Source: Pseudomonadota bacterium (GTDB lineage: Bacteria; Pseudomonadota; Gammaproteobacteria; Pseudomonadales; Moraxellaceae). Taken from it: a stretch of 64,000 bases of DNA. The stretch is from positions 62,001 to 126,000 of the forward strand of contig JAEWKT010000041.1 of the NCBI GenBank assembly GCA_023393635.1. Direction: 5' to 3'. Positions 26,968 to 36,747 of this stretch are shown piece by piece (within the stretch, counting starts at the first letter, position 1; every line of letters begins with the position of its first letter). Under the pieces are notes generated by a model that did no database searches, was not told where the DNA came from, and was given only the letters and a program-made list of their open reading frames with translations. The position numbers and the translations under genes were made by a program.

Positions 26968-27654
26968 ATGCTAGGGTTAGCAAAATCAGTCAGCAAAACT
27001 GGCCTACTGCTGGGCTTAACCGCCGCAATGACCGCATGTAGCCATACTGCCAACATTCAACCCAATAAACCGTTGGTACAAAACAATCAAATGTATTATG
27101 CACCAGCACAAGCCTACAATTTAGACTTAAATACCCCTGCGTTATTGGGTAAGCTGAGCTTAAAAGAAAGTTGCGCACCTGAAGGTAGCAGCTTAAGCAT
27201 TACTGACCAACTTGGCCGTTTTTATCGGGTTGATGCGGTTAACCTGAACAACAATCCCAAGCTACCCAATGCCAGCACGCAGGATATTAAGAGCCTGACC
27301 ACGCAGCTTGGCCAGTTTTATGCGCAAGTTTATCAGGCAGTACCACAAACAGCTGCTAAAGCTGTTCGCTCTCGGCTTGGGCAATCAGGTTACATGGTAT
27401 TAGACCAGCAGGATCAACGTCATATTGGTTTGCTGGTGCATCGACGCGGCGACTATGCCTATGTGGTGCAACAAACCCAAATACAATTTAATGATGCCAC
27501 CATGCAACAAGGCTTGGCACAACTTGCCAACAACATTCAAATTCCAGGCCGTCAGCTAAAAAATTCAAGCACTGAAATGCCATTAACCATTGATCTGGCA
27601 CAATCTAGCCCTGAACAACTGGCTGCCTGGAAGAAATCTGCTAGCTGCCTATGA
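26968..27654 (+). CDS. Lipoprotein of unknown function upstream of acyltransferase
   Basis: The 228-residue precursor carries a signal peptide ending in the lipobox MTAC (Cys24). The mature protein has two further cysteines, ESCAPEG near 70 and SCL at the extreme C terminus, which may pair. The mid-region SRLGQSGYMVLDQQDQRHIG and LLVHRRGDYAYVVQQTQ looks beta-rich. GGAG lies eight bases upstream. It overlaps the acyltransferase start by four bases (ATGA), so translational coupling is likely and a role in the cell envelope is plausible. No family recognised. Confidence 0.82.
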   Translation: MLGLAKSVSKTGLLLGLTAAMTACSHTANIQPNKPLVQNNQMYYAPAQAYNLDLNTPALLGKLSLKESCAPEGSSLSITDQLGRFYRVDAVNLNNNPKLPNASTQDIKSLTTQLGQFYAQVYQAVPQTAAKAVRSRLGQSGYMVLDQQDQRHIGLLVHRRGDYAYVVQQTQIQFNDATMQQGLAQLANNIQIPGRQLKNSSTEMPLTIDLAQSSPEQLAAWKKSASCL

Positions 27655-28580
27655 GTTCACCTGATAAAACAATACCTCAATTCTCATCTGCCTTTCTTGC
27701 CCCAAAATATTGGGGCATTTGGCTGGGTATATGTTTATTATTGCCGTGGGCATTTGCTCCCTGGATTGTACAACGTACCCTGGGGCGTGCGCTTGGCCGA
27801 CTGTTGTGGAACGTGCTTAAATCCAGACGCAAAACCACTTTAACCAATTTAAAAGTGTGCTACCCCAATTTATCCGTAACCGACTATCAACAGATGGGGC
27901 TGGAAGTGTTTGAAAATATGGGGGTGGGCATTTTTGAAACGGTTACTGCCTGGTATAACCCAAAGCGTTTTAATGGCAAAGTGTCGATTAGTGGACTTGA
28001 GCATCTGCAACAGGCTCAGCAGAATGGACGCGGTATTTTATTGTTGGGTCTACACTCTACTTTACTGGATGCTGGTGGTTTACTGTGCAGTTATTATTTT
28101 GATGTGGATGTGGTATATCGTCCGCAAAATAACCCCATGCTTGACTGGCTTATTTATCGCTCGCGTGGCAAAATTTATCATCACCAGATTGACCATAACA
28201 ATATTCGCCTACTCGTGCGCTGCCTAAAAGACAAACACATCATCTGGTACTCTCCTGATCAGGATTTTGGCCTAAAACAGGGTGTGATGGCACCGTTTTA
28301 TGGCATACCTGCCGCCACCGTCACCGCACAGCGTCGCCTGATTAACATGACCCAGGCTGCTGTTATGTCGTTACACTTTTACCGTAGCGAGGATCAAAAG
28401 CCGCATTATCATATTCGCATCACTCCTGCCTTAGACAACTATCCCACGCAGGATGAAGTTGCCGATGCCACCACCAGTAATCAATTAATGCAACAACAAA
28501 TTGACCTTGCACCGACTCAATACATGTGGTTCCATCGCCGCTTTAAAACCCGCCCAGAGGGCTATCCGCCCATTTATTAA
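27651..28580 (+). CDS. Lipid A late acyltransferase (LpxL/LpxM/HtrB family)
   Basis: Inner-membrane enzyme that transfers a secondary acyl chain from acyl-ACP to Kdo2-lipid A or a lipid A precursor. The 309-residue protein has an N-terminal membrane anchor (IWLGICLLLPWAF), the catalytic HSTLLD (His135, Asp140, the HX4D motif), VVYRPQNNPMLD, and YSPDQDFGLKQG. Length is typical. Translationally coupled to the upstream lipoprotein. Whether it is the lauroyl (LpxL) or the myristoyl (LpxM) transferase cannot be decided, so no symbol is given. Confidence 0.92.
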   Translation: MSSPDKTIPQFSSAFLAPKYWGIWLGICLLLPWAFAPWIVQRTLGRALGRLLWNVLKSRRKTTLTNLKVCYPNLSVTDYQQMGLEVFENMGVGIFETVTAWYNPKRFNGKVSISGLEHLQQAQQNGRGILLLGLHSTLLDAGGLLCSYYFDVDVVYRPQNNPMLDWLIYRSRGKIYHHQIDHNNIRLLVRCLKDKHIIWYSPDQDFGLKQGVMAPFYGIPAATVTAQRRLINMTQAAVMSLHFYRSEDQKPHYHIRITPALDNYPTQDEVADATTSNQLMQQQIDLAPTQYMWFHRRFKTRPEGYPPIY

Positions 28581-28656
28581 ATTGGCTTCAGATTGATTTT
28601 ATGCGATTTGGTTTGACTCATAGATTAGGCTGAACAACAGCTAGCGAGCCATTGAT

Positions 28657-29754
28657 ATGAAAGTAATGCAATTGCTTCCTGAACTAAACAGCGGCGGTGT
28701 TGAACGTGGCACCCTGGAAATAGGTGCTGCACTGGTGCAAAAAGGCCATGAATCTGTGGTGGTATCCAATGGTGGACGTCTTGTTGCTCAGTTGACCCAG
28801 CAGGGCTCACGTCATTTATCTCTGGCAATTCATAAAAAATCATTGAGCAGCTTATTTAAAATCTGGCCACTACGACGGCTCATTCTGCAAGAAAAGCCAG
28901 ATATTATTCATGTACGCTCACGGGTGCCTGCGTGGATTACTCGTTTTGCACTCAACGGCATTGCACCGCAGCAGCGGCCGCATTTGGTCAGCACCGTGCA
29001 CGGCATGTATTCGGTCAATGGCTACAGTGCCATTATGACTAAAGCCGAAAAAGTGATTGCCGTGTCAGACAGCGTGGTTGATTATATCCAGCAGCATTAT
29101 CCTAACTGTCCCAAATCAGCCATTACCCGCATTTATCGCGGTATTGATTTAAAAGAGTTTCCACATGGCTATCAGCCATCAGCCAGTTGGTGGCATAGTA
29201 TTTATCAGCTGTTTCCGCATCTTGAAAACAAAACTCTAATTACCTTACCTGGTCGTATCACCCGTTTGAAAGGCCATGAATATTTATTAGATTTAATTGG
29301 GCAATTAAAAACCGAATACAACGTACATGGCGTGGTAGTCGGTGGTGCAGATGAAAAAAAGCAAGCCTATCTTGATGAATTGCACCAACGTGTAGAAGAT
29401 ATGAACCTGCAAAATGACATTACGTTTGTGGGGCATCGCACTGATATCCGTGAATGGCTAGCCATCAGTGATATCGTATTATCGCTTTCTACTCAGCCAG
29501 AAACCTTTGGCCGCACCAGCCTGGAAGCCATTGCATTAGGGACACCTGTGGTTGGTTGGAATCGTGGTGGCGTTGCTGAAATATTACAGCGTTGCTATCC
29601 CACAGGTTTGGTGGAACCTGAGCAAAGTGAACTGTTATTTAGAAAAGTGCATCAACTACTGGCTGCCCCTATTGACCCTGCGCCTGTCACTGCATTTCAG
29701 CTAAAGGATATGACCGAGCAAACCATTGCGCTGTATCAGTCACTGCTGACTTAA
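28657..29754 (+). CDS. Glycosyltransferase family 4, probably LPS core synthesis
   Basis: GT-B fold enzyme of 365 aa. The N-terminal ELNSGGVERGTLEIGAAL is the acceptor-domain start typical of LPS core transferases; PDIIHVRSRVPAW and IYRGIDLKEF follow. The C-terminal donor domain has LPGRITRLKGHEYLLDLI and the E-x7-E segment QPETFGRTSLEAIALGTP. It lies 76 bases after the acyltransferase gene on the same strand, supporting an envelope role. Sugar and acceptor are unknown. Confidence 0.9.
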   Translation: MKVMQLLPELNSGGVERGTLEIGAALVQKGHESVVVSNGGRLVAQLTQQGSRHLSLAIHKKSLSSLFKIWPLRRLILQEKPDIIHVRSRVPAWITRFALNGIAPQQRPHLVSTVHGMYSVNGYSAIMTKAEKVIAVSDSVVDYIQQHYPNCPKSAITRIYRGIDLKEFPHGYQPSASWWHSIYQLFPHLENKTLITLPGRITRLKGHEYLLDLIGQLKTEYNVHGVVVGGADEKKQAYLDELHQRVEDMNLQNDITFVGHRTDIREWLAISDIVLSLSTQPETFGRTSLEAIALGTPVVGWNRGGVAEILQRCYPTGLVEPEQSELLFRKVHQLLAAPIDPAPVTAFQLKDMTEQTIALYQSLLT

Positions 29755-29794
29755 AAAATATTGTTCTGGTTAAATTTTTTAATCAACGACACAA

Positions 29795-29824
29795 ACCCGA
29801 GCGTGGCTCCCTGCCTGCTCGGGT
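29795..29824. terminator. Weak hairpin after glycosyltransferase gene
   Basis: ACCCGAGC pairs with GCTCGGGT (8 bp, 14-base loop) 40 bases after the stop. There is no T-run on either side. The rest of the gap to 30039 holds no gene that I can see. Confidence 0.35.
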
Positions 29825-30039
29825 CAATGTTTGCGGCTGTGCTCTGATTTATTATTAATATTACCTGCTTTCCTTGTCAGTATCTTTATCCTTGATACCA
29901 CCCTTCAGCTTCGCCCTTTACAGAGTCGTTCTATCCCTAGCGGCTAATCCGTGCCGTGTCCTGCGCTGATGAAGCTATATTAAAAAAACCGTGTAGGAGA
30001 ATATAGAGGTGAAACTCGGCAGAGGCTGTAAGAAAATGC

Positions 30040-31164
30040 TTACATCTTTTCTAAACCTGATTGCTCCACAATCATTGGATCGCTAATTACTTTTTCTGCC
30101 TTTTCAATCCCCTCGTCTATTTTTTCCTTTGCCTCCTGCTCATCGTTAGCTTCAGCCTGTAATGCACTGTGCTGATGCTTTAGCATGGGTGTGTATTGCA
30201 AACGCGTTAATACAGGAAAATGATCGGAACCCACATGCGGTAAACGCTGCATGTCAATTAAAGTAAAATCTGTACTATGAAACACATGATCCAAAGACCA
30301 GCGTAACAATGGATAGTCGGCATGGAAGGTATTGATAAAATGCCTGCCAACCCGTGGATCAAGTAAACCACTAATACGCTGAAATAACCGTGTGGTGCGC
30401 GACCAGGCCACATCATTTAAATCTCCCATCACAATGCTGGTTTGCTTTTGTTTGGCAATGTATTTGCCCACAATCAATAACTCAGCATCACGCAAGGTCG
30501 ATTCATACGCCTCGGTTGGACTTGGTGGCATAGGGTGCAAACAATAAAGCTGTACTGCCTTGCCGCTTTTCAGGATCACCGTCGTATGAATAGATGGAAT
30601 GTCATCACTTAATAAAAACTTGATGTGGGTATCTTGTAGCGGCAAACGACTATACAAATGCATGCCATACAAATTCTCTAGCGGTACCCGTACCACATGC
30701 GGATAACTTGGCTCTATCACGCCAAGTGCCTGCTCCCAAATAGCATCTGATTCCAGCGTCAAAATAAGATCGGGTTGATGCCTGTTAATTTCAGCAATTA
30801 ATAAATGATGTTTTTTATTGGTGGTAAGCACATTGCTCACTAACATACTAATTTGCTGATCAGGTTCAGGCTGTTGAGCCGATTTGACTTGATTTGGCCA
30901 GATAAATGTATAGGGCAAAACCATTTTAAACTGATAGGCCAGTGCAGCCAGCAAAAATAAAGTGGCAACCATACGCCACTGATCCCAGGGCGAGGGTAAA
31001 ATAAGTAACAAAAACAGGCAAATAATACCCAGTGATAAAATCTGCAAGCGTGGAAAATCCAGATCACGAATCCACCATTCATCGCGTGGTATTAAAGAGC
31101 CTATCGTTGCAAGCACGATCAACAGTGTAAAAAATTCCAGCCCCAACAATATGGTTTCTAACAT
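30040..31164 (-). CDS. Membrane-bound endonuclease/exonuclease/phosphatase-fold protein
   Basis: The 374-residue protein has three N-terminal hydrophobic segments (ILLGLEFFTLLIVLATIG, ILSLGIICLFLLLILP, MVATLFLLAALAYQF) followed by an EEP domain. Visible catalytic motifs are LTLESDAIWEQAL (metal-binding Glu), GDLNDVAWS (Asp/Asn) and VGSDHFPVLTRL (Asp/His). A charged, Glu/Lys-rich C-terminal tail of about 40 residues follows. Members act on phosphodiesters or phosphoester lipids; the substrate is unknown. Transcribed alone, divergently from asd. A small GTAAG...CTTAC hairpin overlaps its stop codon. Confidence 0.87.
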   Translation of the reverse strand: MLETILLGLEFFTLLIVLATIGSLIPRDEWWIRDLDFPRLQILSLGIICLFLLLILPSPWDQWRMVATLFLLAALAYQFKMVLPYTFIWPNQVKSAQQPEPDQQISMLVSNVLTTNKKHHLLIAEINRHQPDLILTLESDAIWEQALGVIEPSYPHVVRVPLENLYGMHLYSRLPLQDTHIKFLLSDDIPSIHTTVILKSGKAVQLYCLHPMPPSPTEAYESTLRDAELLIVGKYIAKQKQTSIVMGDLNDVAWSRTTRLFQRISGLLDPRVGRHFINTFHADYPLLRWSLDHVFHSTDFTLIDMQRLPHVGSDHFPVLTRLQYTPMLKHQHSALQAEANDEQEAKEKIDEGIEKAEKVISDPMIVEQSGLEKM

Positions 31165-31331
31165 GTTTTTCTTTCGGTATTATTTCTTTTCATATAGTGC
31201 CTGATTTTTATTTTATTTTGCAGATTTTATAGCTAATTTTTTGCGCATTATTATGTTGCAAACGTGCAGTTCTGACCTACATTTGCTACACTCGGGCATC
31301 TTGGCTTTTTCTAACAAATTGAGGCTATTCA

Positions 31332-32453
31332 ATGAAAGTGGGTTTGGTTGGTTGGCGCGGCATGGTGGGTTCGGTGCTGATGCAACGTATGGTTGAAGAA
31401 AATGATTTTGCGCATTTTGAACCATATTATTTTTCTACCAGTAACGCAGGTGGTGATGCACCCAACTACGGTGGTAAAACCGCGCCTGCTTTATTGAATG
31501 CCACGGACATTGATGCGCTCAAACAAATGGACGTTATTATCACCTGTCAGGGTGGTGATTACACCAATGATGTTTTCCCCAAACTACGCAATGACGGCTG
31601 GAGCGGCTACTGGATTGATGCTGCCAGCGCACTACGCATGAATGATGATGCGATTATTGTGCTGGATCCTGTGAATTTAAATGTAATTCAGGATGGGTTA
31701 AGCAAAGGCATTAAAAACTTTATCGGCGGCAACTGTACTGTATCGCTAATGCTCATGGCGGTAGGCGCGTTATACCAGAATAATCTGGTGGAATGGATGT
31801 CTGCCATGACTTATCAGGCGGCTTCTGGTGCAGGCGCACAAAACATGCGCGAGCTCATTAATGGCATGGGTTATTTGCGTGATGGCGTTAAACCATTACT
31901 GGATAATCCTGCCAGTGCCATTTTGGATATTGACCGCCAGGTGGCAGCGCTACAGCGCGGGGCTGATTTCCCGCAGCAAAACTTTGGTGTCCCTTTGGCT
32001 GGCTCGCTTATTCCCTATATTGATAAACAACTAGACAACGGCCAGTCTAAAGAAGAATGGAAGGCCCAGGCTGAATCCAACAAGATTTTAGGCTTAAATG
32101 GACAAGATATTGTACCAATTGATGGATTATGTGTACGTATCGGTGCCATGCGCTGCCACTCTCAAGCACTGACCATTAAGCTAAAACAAGATGTGCCGAT
32201 GGATGAGATCGAATCCATGATTCGTGAATCCAACGACTGGGTAAAACTGGTACCAAATACCCGTGAAGCTAGCATGACTGACTTAACCCCTGTGGCAGTG
32301 ACTGGTACTTTAAGTGTGCCTGTTGGTCGCTTGCGCAAATTAAATATGGGTAATCAGTATCTTGGCGCATTTACAGTAGGCGACCAGTTATTGTGGGGTG
32401 CAGCAGAGCCATTACGCCGTATGTTACGCCTACTGATTGAACACCAATCCTAG
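31332..32453 (+). CDS. asd: Aspartate-semialdehyde dehydrogenase
   Basis: Reduces aspartyl phosphate to aspartate semialdehyde with NADPH, the branch point for lysine/diaminopimelate, threonine and methionine. The 373-residue protein is of the gammaproteobacterial type: VGWRGMVGSVLMQRM (NADP-binding), the catalytic cysteine in GGNCTVSLMLMAVGAL, YQAASGAGAQNMRELI, and VRIGAMRCHSQA with the acid-base histidine. GAGG lies seven bases before the ATG. It is followed by a long hairpin and then fimV, as in other gammaproteobacteria where asd and fimV are neighbours. Confidence 0.96.
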   Translation: MKVGLVGWRGMVGSVLMQRMVEENDFAHFEPYYFSTSNAGGDAPNYGGKTAPALLNATDIDALKQMDVIITCQGGDYTNDVFPKLRNDGWSGYWIDAASALRMNDDAIIVLDPVNLNVIQDGLSKGIKNFIGGNCTVSLMLMAVGALYQNNLVEWMSAMTYQAASGAGAQNMRELINGMGYLRDGVKPLLDNPASAILDIDRQVAALQRGADFPQQNFGVPLAGSLIPYIDKQLDNGQSKEEWKAQAESNKILGLNGQDIVPIDGLCVRIGAMRCHSQALTIKLKQDVPMDEIESMIRESNDWVKLVPNTREASMTDLTPVAVTGTLSVPVGRLRKLNMGNQYLGAFTVGDQLLWGAAEPLRRMLRLLIEHQS

Positions 32454-32492
32454 TATTTATATGCTGGATTCGTGTTTTTTAAGTACTCCATT

Positions 32493-32531
32493 TTCAGGTA
32501 AGTTATTAATTGATTGAGTAACTTGCCTGAA
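32493..32531 (+). terminator. 13-bp hairpin between asd and fimV
   Basis: TTCAGGTAAGTTA (32493-32505) pairs with TAACTTGCCTGAA (32519-32531) with a single G-T pair. The tail TATGTTAAAAAACC is not T-rich, so it may be an attenuator or mRNA-stabilising stem rather than a full stop. Confidence 0.5.
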
Positions 32532-32623
32532 TATGTTAAAAAACCTTTTGTCATTTTTTCCTATTTATTTATATTCGTGTCCTTCGGAAAAAAGATCATC
32601 CACTAGCATAATGGAATTATAGT

Positions 32624-35383
32624 ATGGTCTTGCATAAGCGACTCTTAACTAGCTTAAGCTCAGGATTATTACCCCTGTTTTCTGTTTCTTTGCTGTCCGC
32701 TTCTTTTTCCCATGCGCTGGTGATTCAACCCGTACAGGTAAAATCTGCGCTGGGTGAACCTTTTTATGCAGAAATTGCGCTTTCCGATTTGGGTAGTTTG
32801 CCGCTAAAAGATATCGTAGTAGGCTTAGCCAATCCGCAAGAACTGGCCGACCTTGGTATAAAGGCAGGGTCATATCAAGGTACACTTAATTTTAGTGTGC
32901 AAAGCCAGTCTGGTGATCGTGGTGTCATAATAGTGCGCAGCAAGCAGCCAATCAATGAACCGTTCATGGACTTTGTACTGCGGATAAAAAATGGCCAAAA
33001 CACGCGACTAAAACACATTAATGCGATGATTGATCCCCCTGTCAATCACAAAAAAATCATTAATTTACAACCACAGCTACAAACAGCCAATTCCACCGCG
33101 ATTAATCTGGCCAGCTCAAGCACCCCTACTTTTGAGGCCACCCAAAATCCATCCAGTCAATCGCTAAACGCTAAAGCAGAGCGTCAACTGGCTGTTATCA
33201 ATGCACCACCACCTAGCATGAATACTCAACCGCAAGGATCAACGCCTGTCAAACCACAAATGCCTAAGCGTGCTCCTGTGCCAGCAGAAATTGAAGTATC
33301 GACTGCACCAAAAAATAAAGCAGCCAAGCATATTGTCAAAAATAATGAATCATTGTGGAAAATTGCCAAGCAACTTGAGCCTGAATTACAGCAGCCGATT
33401 GGCCAGATTATGCAGCGTATCCGTGATATGAATCAGGACGCATTTATTGCTGGCGATCCAAACCAGCTTAAACGCGGTGCAACGCTGGTGCTGCCAGAAA
33501 ACAGTCAAAAGTCCACGCTGGTGGCTGCACCGCAAGCTGTACCACCTAAACAACCTGCCACAAAAACACCCACTAATACGACCACTGCGCCTGTTACGCG
33601 TAGTGGTCGTTTACCAAAAGCCGAGTTAACCTTGGTTGCACCTACTGTTCAGGGATCCGCCCACGGCAACAGTGATACAGGTCAAAATGTAAGTTCTCAG
33701 CCACTGCCACGCGAAATTGTCTTGAAAATTGGGCAAGAACGTCGTAAAACAGTTTTAATGCAACATGAAGTGACTGAGCTGGATGCTCAACTCGCGCTAA
33801 ACGATAAGAAGATCGCCATGCTAAATGCCAAACTCGCCCAACTGGAACAACAGCTGAAAATGCGTAATCAAGCCAAAAGACAGCCTGTGCAAAACCAGCC
33901 AATGCAAGCTGTTCCGCCCAAAAAAGCTGCCAACGTTATTCTTCCAATAGTTGCTTTTGCCAGTATGGCGCTATTTGGATGGTCACCCAATGTGGCACAC
34001 GCTGCTGAAGGTGATGGAGGTTTTCCGATCTGGATAATTCCCGTAGCGTTATTGGTTATTGCTATCATTGTCAAAGTGATACAGGGCAAATCTGCCGATA
34101 CCAAACGCCCTGCACGTGGTGGCAAAGCAAAACGCCCAGTGAGACGTCCTGCAACGCCAGCACGCAAAGAGCAACCTGCTGCACGACCTGTTACCACCGT
34201 GACCCCTCCTGCCAGTACGCCTGTTCCTGTGGCACGGCCTGCCGCCCAGCCCAAAATAGATGTGTTAGAGGAAGTCCAAAGCTACATCGAACGTGACCGT
34301 TTTACTCAGGCAGCTGGATTGCTAAAAGAAGCGGTGGCAAAACAACCTGAGCGTGTCGATATTCAGGTTAAATTACTAGAAGTTTTTGCCTTACAAAATG
34401 ATATAGAGGCGTTTGAAAACCAGTTTAATGTAGTGAGCTCGTTCAATCAGCCCGAAGCCTCTGCGCATGCTGAAAAAATGCGGGCATTATTACAGCCAAC
34501 AGCCAGCGATGAGTTTACTCCAGCTGATGACTTAAGCCTGGATTTCACCCCCAGTACTCCTGCTGCTAAAAGCAATGTGGTTGAATTTGAACACCACTTA
34601 GCACCACCACCTAGTGCCCTGGACATGCCACAGGAGCTAGAAGTACCCACATCTACTGCTGACCAGTCACTGGCGGAATTAGAGGCAGAATTTGGATTTA
34701 GCCAAGACTTGGCAAGCCCGACTCCTGCTGCTAGCCAACCGCTGGATAATACCGTTCATACTGAGCTTGATACCAGCTTTGACTTAAGCCTGGATGACCT
34801 TGAGGCAGTACAGGAAGTTTCGCTTCAGCCTCAAACCAATCAAGTTGATTTCTCTCCAAGTCCAGCGACTACCCCAACTGCTGCGCCAGAAGAACAACCT
34901 GTTGATTTAGAGTTTGATCTGAGTGATTCATTTGCCCTGGATGAAGTTGAAACAATCCAGCCTGCGCCAACTGCCTTTAAATTTGATTTAGAAGAGTCGT
35001 CAGCTGCGCCTCAAGCACCAGCCACACCCGCTCAAACACAAGTTAATCTGGATCAGCTAAGCGTTGACGACACCAACTGGGCAGATGGCTTTGAAGACCA
35101 GGACTTTAATATTGGTACTGATACCTCAACCACCCAATCAGCACCAGCCAATGTAGTACCAGCAGCGGCTGAATCCGATGCCAATGCAGCAGATTTTTTA
35201 GCCAAAGAATTTCCATTTTTAGTGAATCTGGACGTACAGCAAACCAATCTGGAACTTGCTGAAAGTTATCTTAATCTAGGTGAACGTGATAGTGCCCGTG
35301 AATTATTAGGTGAAGTGATTAACCAGGGCAATCCACAGCAACAGGCACAAGCACAGCACTTGATGCAACAACTGGTGTCTTAG
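32624..35383 (+). CDS. fimV: FimV-type LysM/TPR pilus-assembly and polarity protein
   Basis: Large inner-membrane protein (919 aa) that in pseudomonads organises type IV pilus assembly and polar signalling. Signal peptide (SVSLLSASFSHALVI), FimV N-terminal domain with SALGEPFYAEIALSDLG, a LysM domain (about 235-290: HIVKNNESLWKIAKQLEP), a coiled coil near 385-415, a membrane segment IWIIPVALLVIAIIVKVI near 468-485, a Pro/Ala-rich linker, a TPR-like region near 545-620, acidic repeats, and the C-terminal FimV motif QQTNLELAESYLNLGERDSA. An odd point is a second signal-like stretch (ILPIVAFASMALFGW...AHAAEG) just before the membrane helix. Confidence 0.93.
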   Translation: MVLHKRLLTSLSSGLLPLFSVSLLSASFSHALVIQPVQVKSALGEPFYAEIALSDLGSLPLKDIVVGLANPQELADLGIKAGSYQGTLNFSVQSQSGDRGVIIVRSKQPINEPFMDFVLRIKNGQNTRLKHINAMIDPPVNHKKIINLQPQLQTANSTAINLASSSTPTFEATQNPSSQSLNAKAERQLAVINAPPPSMNTQPQGSTPVKPQMPKRAPVPAEIEVSTAPKNKAAKHIVKNNESLWKIAKQLEPELQQPIGQIMQRIRDMNQDAFIAGDPNQLKRGATLVLPENSQKSTLVAAPQAVPPKQPATKTPTNTTTAPVTRSGRLPKAELTLVAPTVQGSAHGNSDTGQNVSSQPLPREIVLKIGQERRKTVLMQHEVTELDAQLALNDKKIAMLNAKLAQLEQQLKMRNQAKRQPVQNQPMQAVPPKKAANVILPIVAFASMALFGWSPNVAHAAEGDGGFPIWIIPVALLVIAIIVKVIQGKSADTKRPARGGKAKRPVRRPATPARKEQPAARPVTTVTPPASTPVPVARPAAQPKIDVLEEVQSYIERDRFTQAAGLLKEAVAKQPERVDIQVKLLEVFALQNDIEAFENQFNVVSSFNQPEASAHAEKMRALLQPTASDEFTPADDLSLDFTPSTPAAKSNVVEFEHHLAPPPSALDMPQELEVPTSTADQSLAELEAEFGFSQDLASPTPAASQPLDNTVHTELDTSFDLSLDDLEAVQEVSLQPQTNQVDFSPSPATTPTAAPEEQPVDLEFDLSDSFALDEVETIQPAPTAFKFDLEESSAAPQAPATPAQTQVNLDQLSVDDTNWADGFEDQDFNIGTDTSTTQSAPANVVPAAAESDANAADFLAKEFPFLVNLDVQQTNLELAESYLNLGERDSARELLGEVINQGNPQQQAQAQHLMQQLVS

Positions 35384-35400
35384 AGGTATTTTCTAAACTC

Positions 35401-35426
35401 AAAAGGCAGCTTCGGTTGCCTTTTTT
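35401..35426 (+). terminator. Terminator after fimV with TTCG tetraloop
   Basis: AAAAGGCAGC-TTCG-GTTGCCTTTT: ten-base stem with one G-T pair and a stable UUCG loop, followed by more Ts. Confidence 0.9.
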
Positions 35427-35608
35427 GTTATGTCCATTCCACAGTCGTCTTGCATATCCCCTCTTGTGCGTCCTCACCTTAAGAAGCTTTACACCACAAT
35501 GTTGCTCATTCGCACGAGGAGGCTTTAAAGGACTATCAATTATTGATGCAAGAAGTCTAATAGTGAATACTCTCACTTGCGGTAATTTTTATAAAAGGCG
35601 AACTAGTA

Positions 35609-36697
35609 ATGACTAAACTTGCACCCTCCATTGCGCTTATTTATATGGGCGGTACTTTTGGTTGCACAGGTACGCCACTAGCACCACTTGCAGCTCCTGT
35701 ATTTCTGCCTTTAATGCAGCAGCTTGTTGGCGCACAGTTTCCTGCAATTCATCGCTTGGTGAGTAGCCATATTATTAAAGATAGTAGTGCATTAAATCCA
35801 CAGGACTGGATTGACTTAATTGTTCAAATTAACCAGTTAGTTGGCCAAGGTCATCAGCATATTTTAATCATTCACGGCACCGACACCTTAGCCTATACTG
35901 CGGCTTTTTTAGCACAATACTTTAGCGATGATTCATTACAGCTTGTAGTCACAGGCAGTCAGTTTCCGTTATTAGAACCAGATGGCCAACATCTTAATCC
36001 TGATAGTGATGCCCTTTTAAATCTGCGCCTGGCGTATCAGCAGTTAAGCCATGTCCGCAATACTGGACAACAAAATACCAATTGTTGGGTAGCATTTGGT
36101 GGTCAAATCTGGCCAGCCCTGAGTGTGCAAAAAATCCATAGTACTGCCACGCCAACTTTTGCAGGCCAACAGCCAAGCCCCCAATCTGCCCAGCAGTCAA
36201 TCCAGCAAATTACTAACAAATCAACCCAGCAACCAGGTCAACACGGCTCTCAGGCAGAATGGATCAATGCGGTGACTAAGTCGAAGCAATCAATTGACCT
36301 AAGCCAGCTTGAAAATTTAAATATTGCCATTTACTATGCCCTGCCATTAAGTGCTTGCCAACAGGCGATCCAGTTACAGCATTACCTGACATTAAATAAG
36401 CTACAGGCAATTGTTATTTTGGCATTTGGGTCGGGTAATTTAAACCAGCATCCATTCATAGAGCAGGTTTTACAGCAAGCAGCTGAGCAGCAAATCATGG
36501 TGGTTTTGGCCAGTCAGGTGCCATTTGGTGGGGTAAATAGTCGCTATGCAGCAGGACACTGGCTAAGCCAGTCTGGTGTATTATCAGCCAATGATTTACC
36601 GCTGCCTGCTATTTATGCCCGCTTAGCCTATCTGTTTTGTCAACACTTAAGCTTTGCCCAGCGTCAGGCACAGTGGCAACTTGCTTTATCTGACTAG
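35609..36697 (+). CDS. L-asparaginase family protein
   Basis: Hydrolyses asparagine (or a related amide) to aspartate and ammonia. The 362-residue protein has both catalytic threonine motifs: YMGGTFGC near residue 15 and IHGTDTLAYTAAFL near 90. No signal peptide, so it is cytoplasmic (type I-like). A Gln/Ser-rich insertion of about 50 residues (roughly 190-235) separates the N-terminal domain from LENLNIAIYYALPLS and looks like a disordered loop. VILAFGSGNL carries the inter-domain contact. It precedes truA by 50 bases on the same strand. Confidence 0.85.
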   Translation: MTKLAPSIALIYMGGTFGCTGTPLAPLAAPVFLPLMQQLVGAQFPAIHRLVSSHIIKDSSALNPQDWIDLIVQINQLVGQGHQHILIIHGTDTLAYTAAFLAQYFSDDSLQLVVTGSQFPLLEPDGQHLNPDSDALLNLRLAYQQLSHVRNTGQQNTNCWVAFGGQIWPALSVQKIHSTATPTFAGQQPSPQSAQQSIQQITNKSTQQPGQHGSQAEWINAVTKSKQSIDLSQLENLNIAIYYALPLSACQQAIQLQHYLTLNKLQAIVILAFGSGNLNQHPFIEQVLQQAAEQQIMVVLASQVPFGGVNSRYAAGHWLSQSGVLSANDLPLPAIYARLAYLFCQHLSFAQRQAQWQLALSD

Positions 36698-36747
36698 GCT
36701 TCATTTCTAGCTAATTTTTATTTTTAAACCCTGTCATTGAGGACATT

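Noticed and set aside
33868..34254. 128-codon minus-strand frame rich in Gly, Thr and Ala
   Set aside because: Antisense to the Pro/Ala linker of FimV; biased composition explains the open frame.
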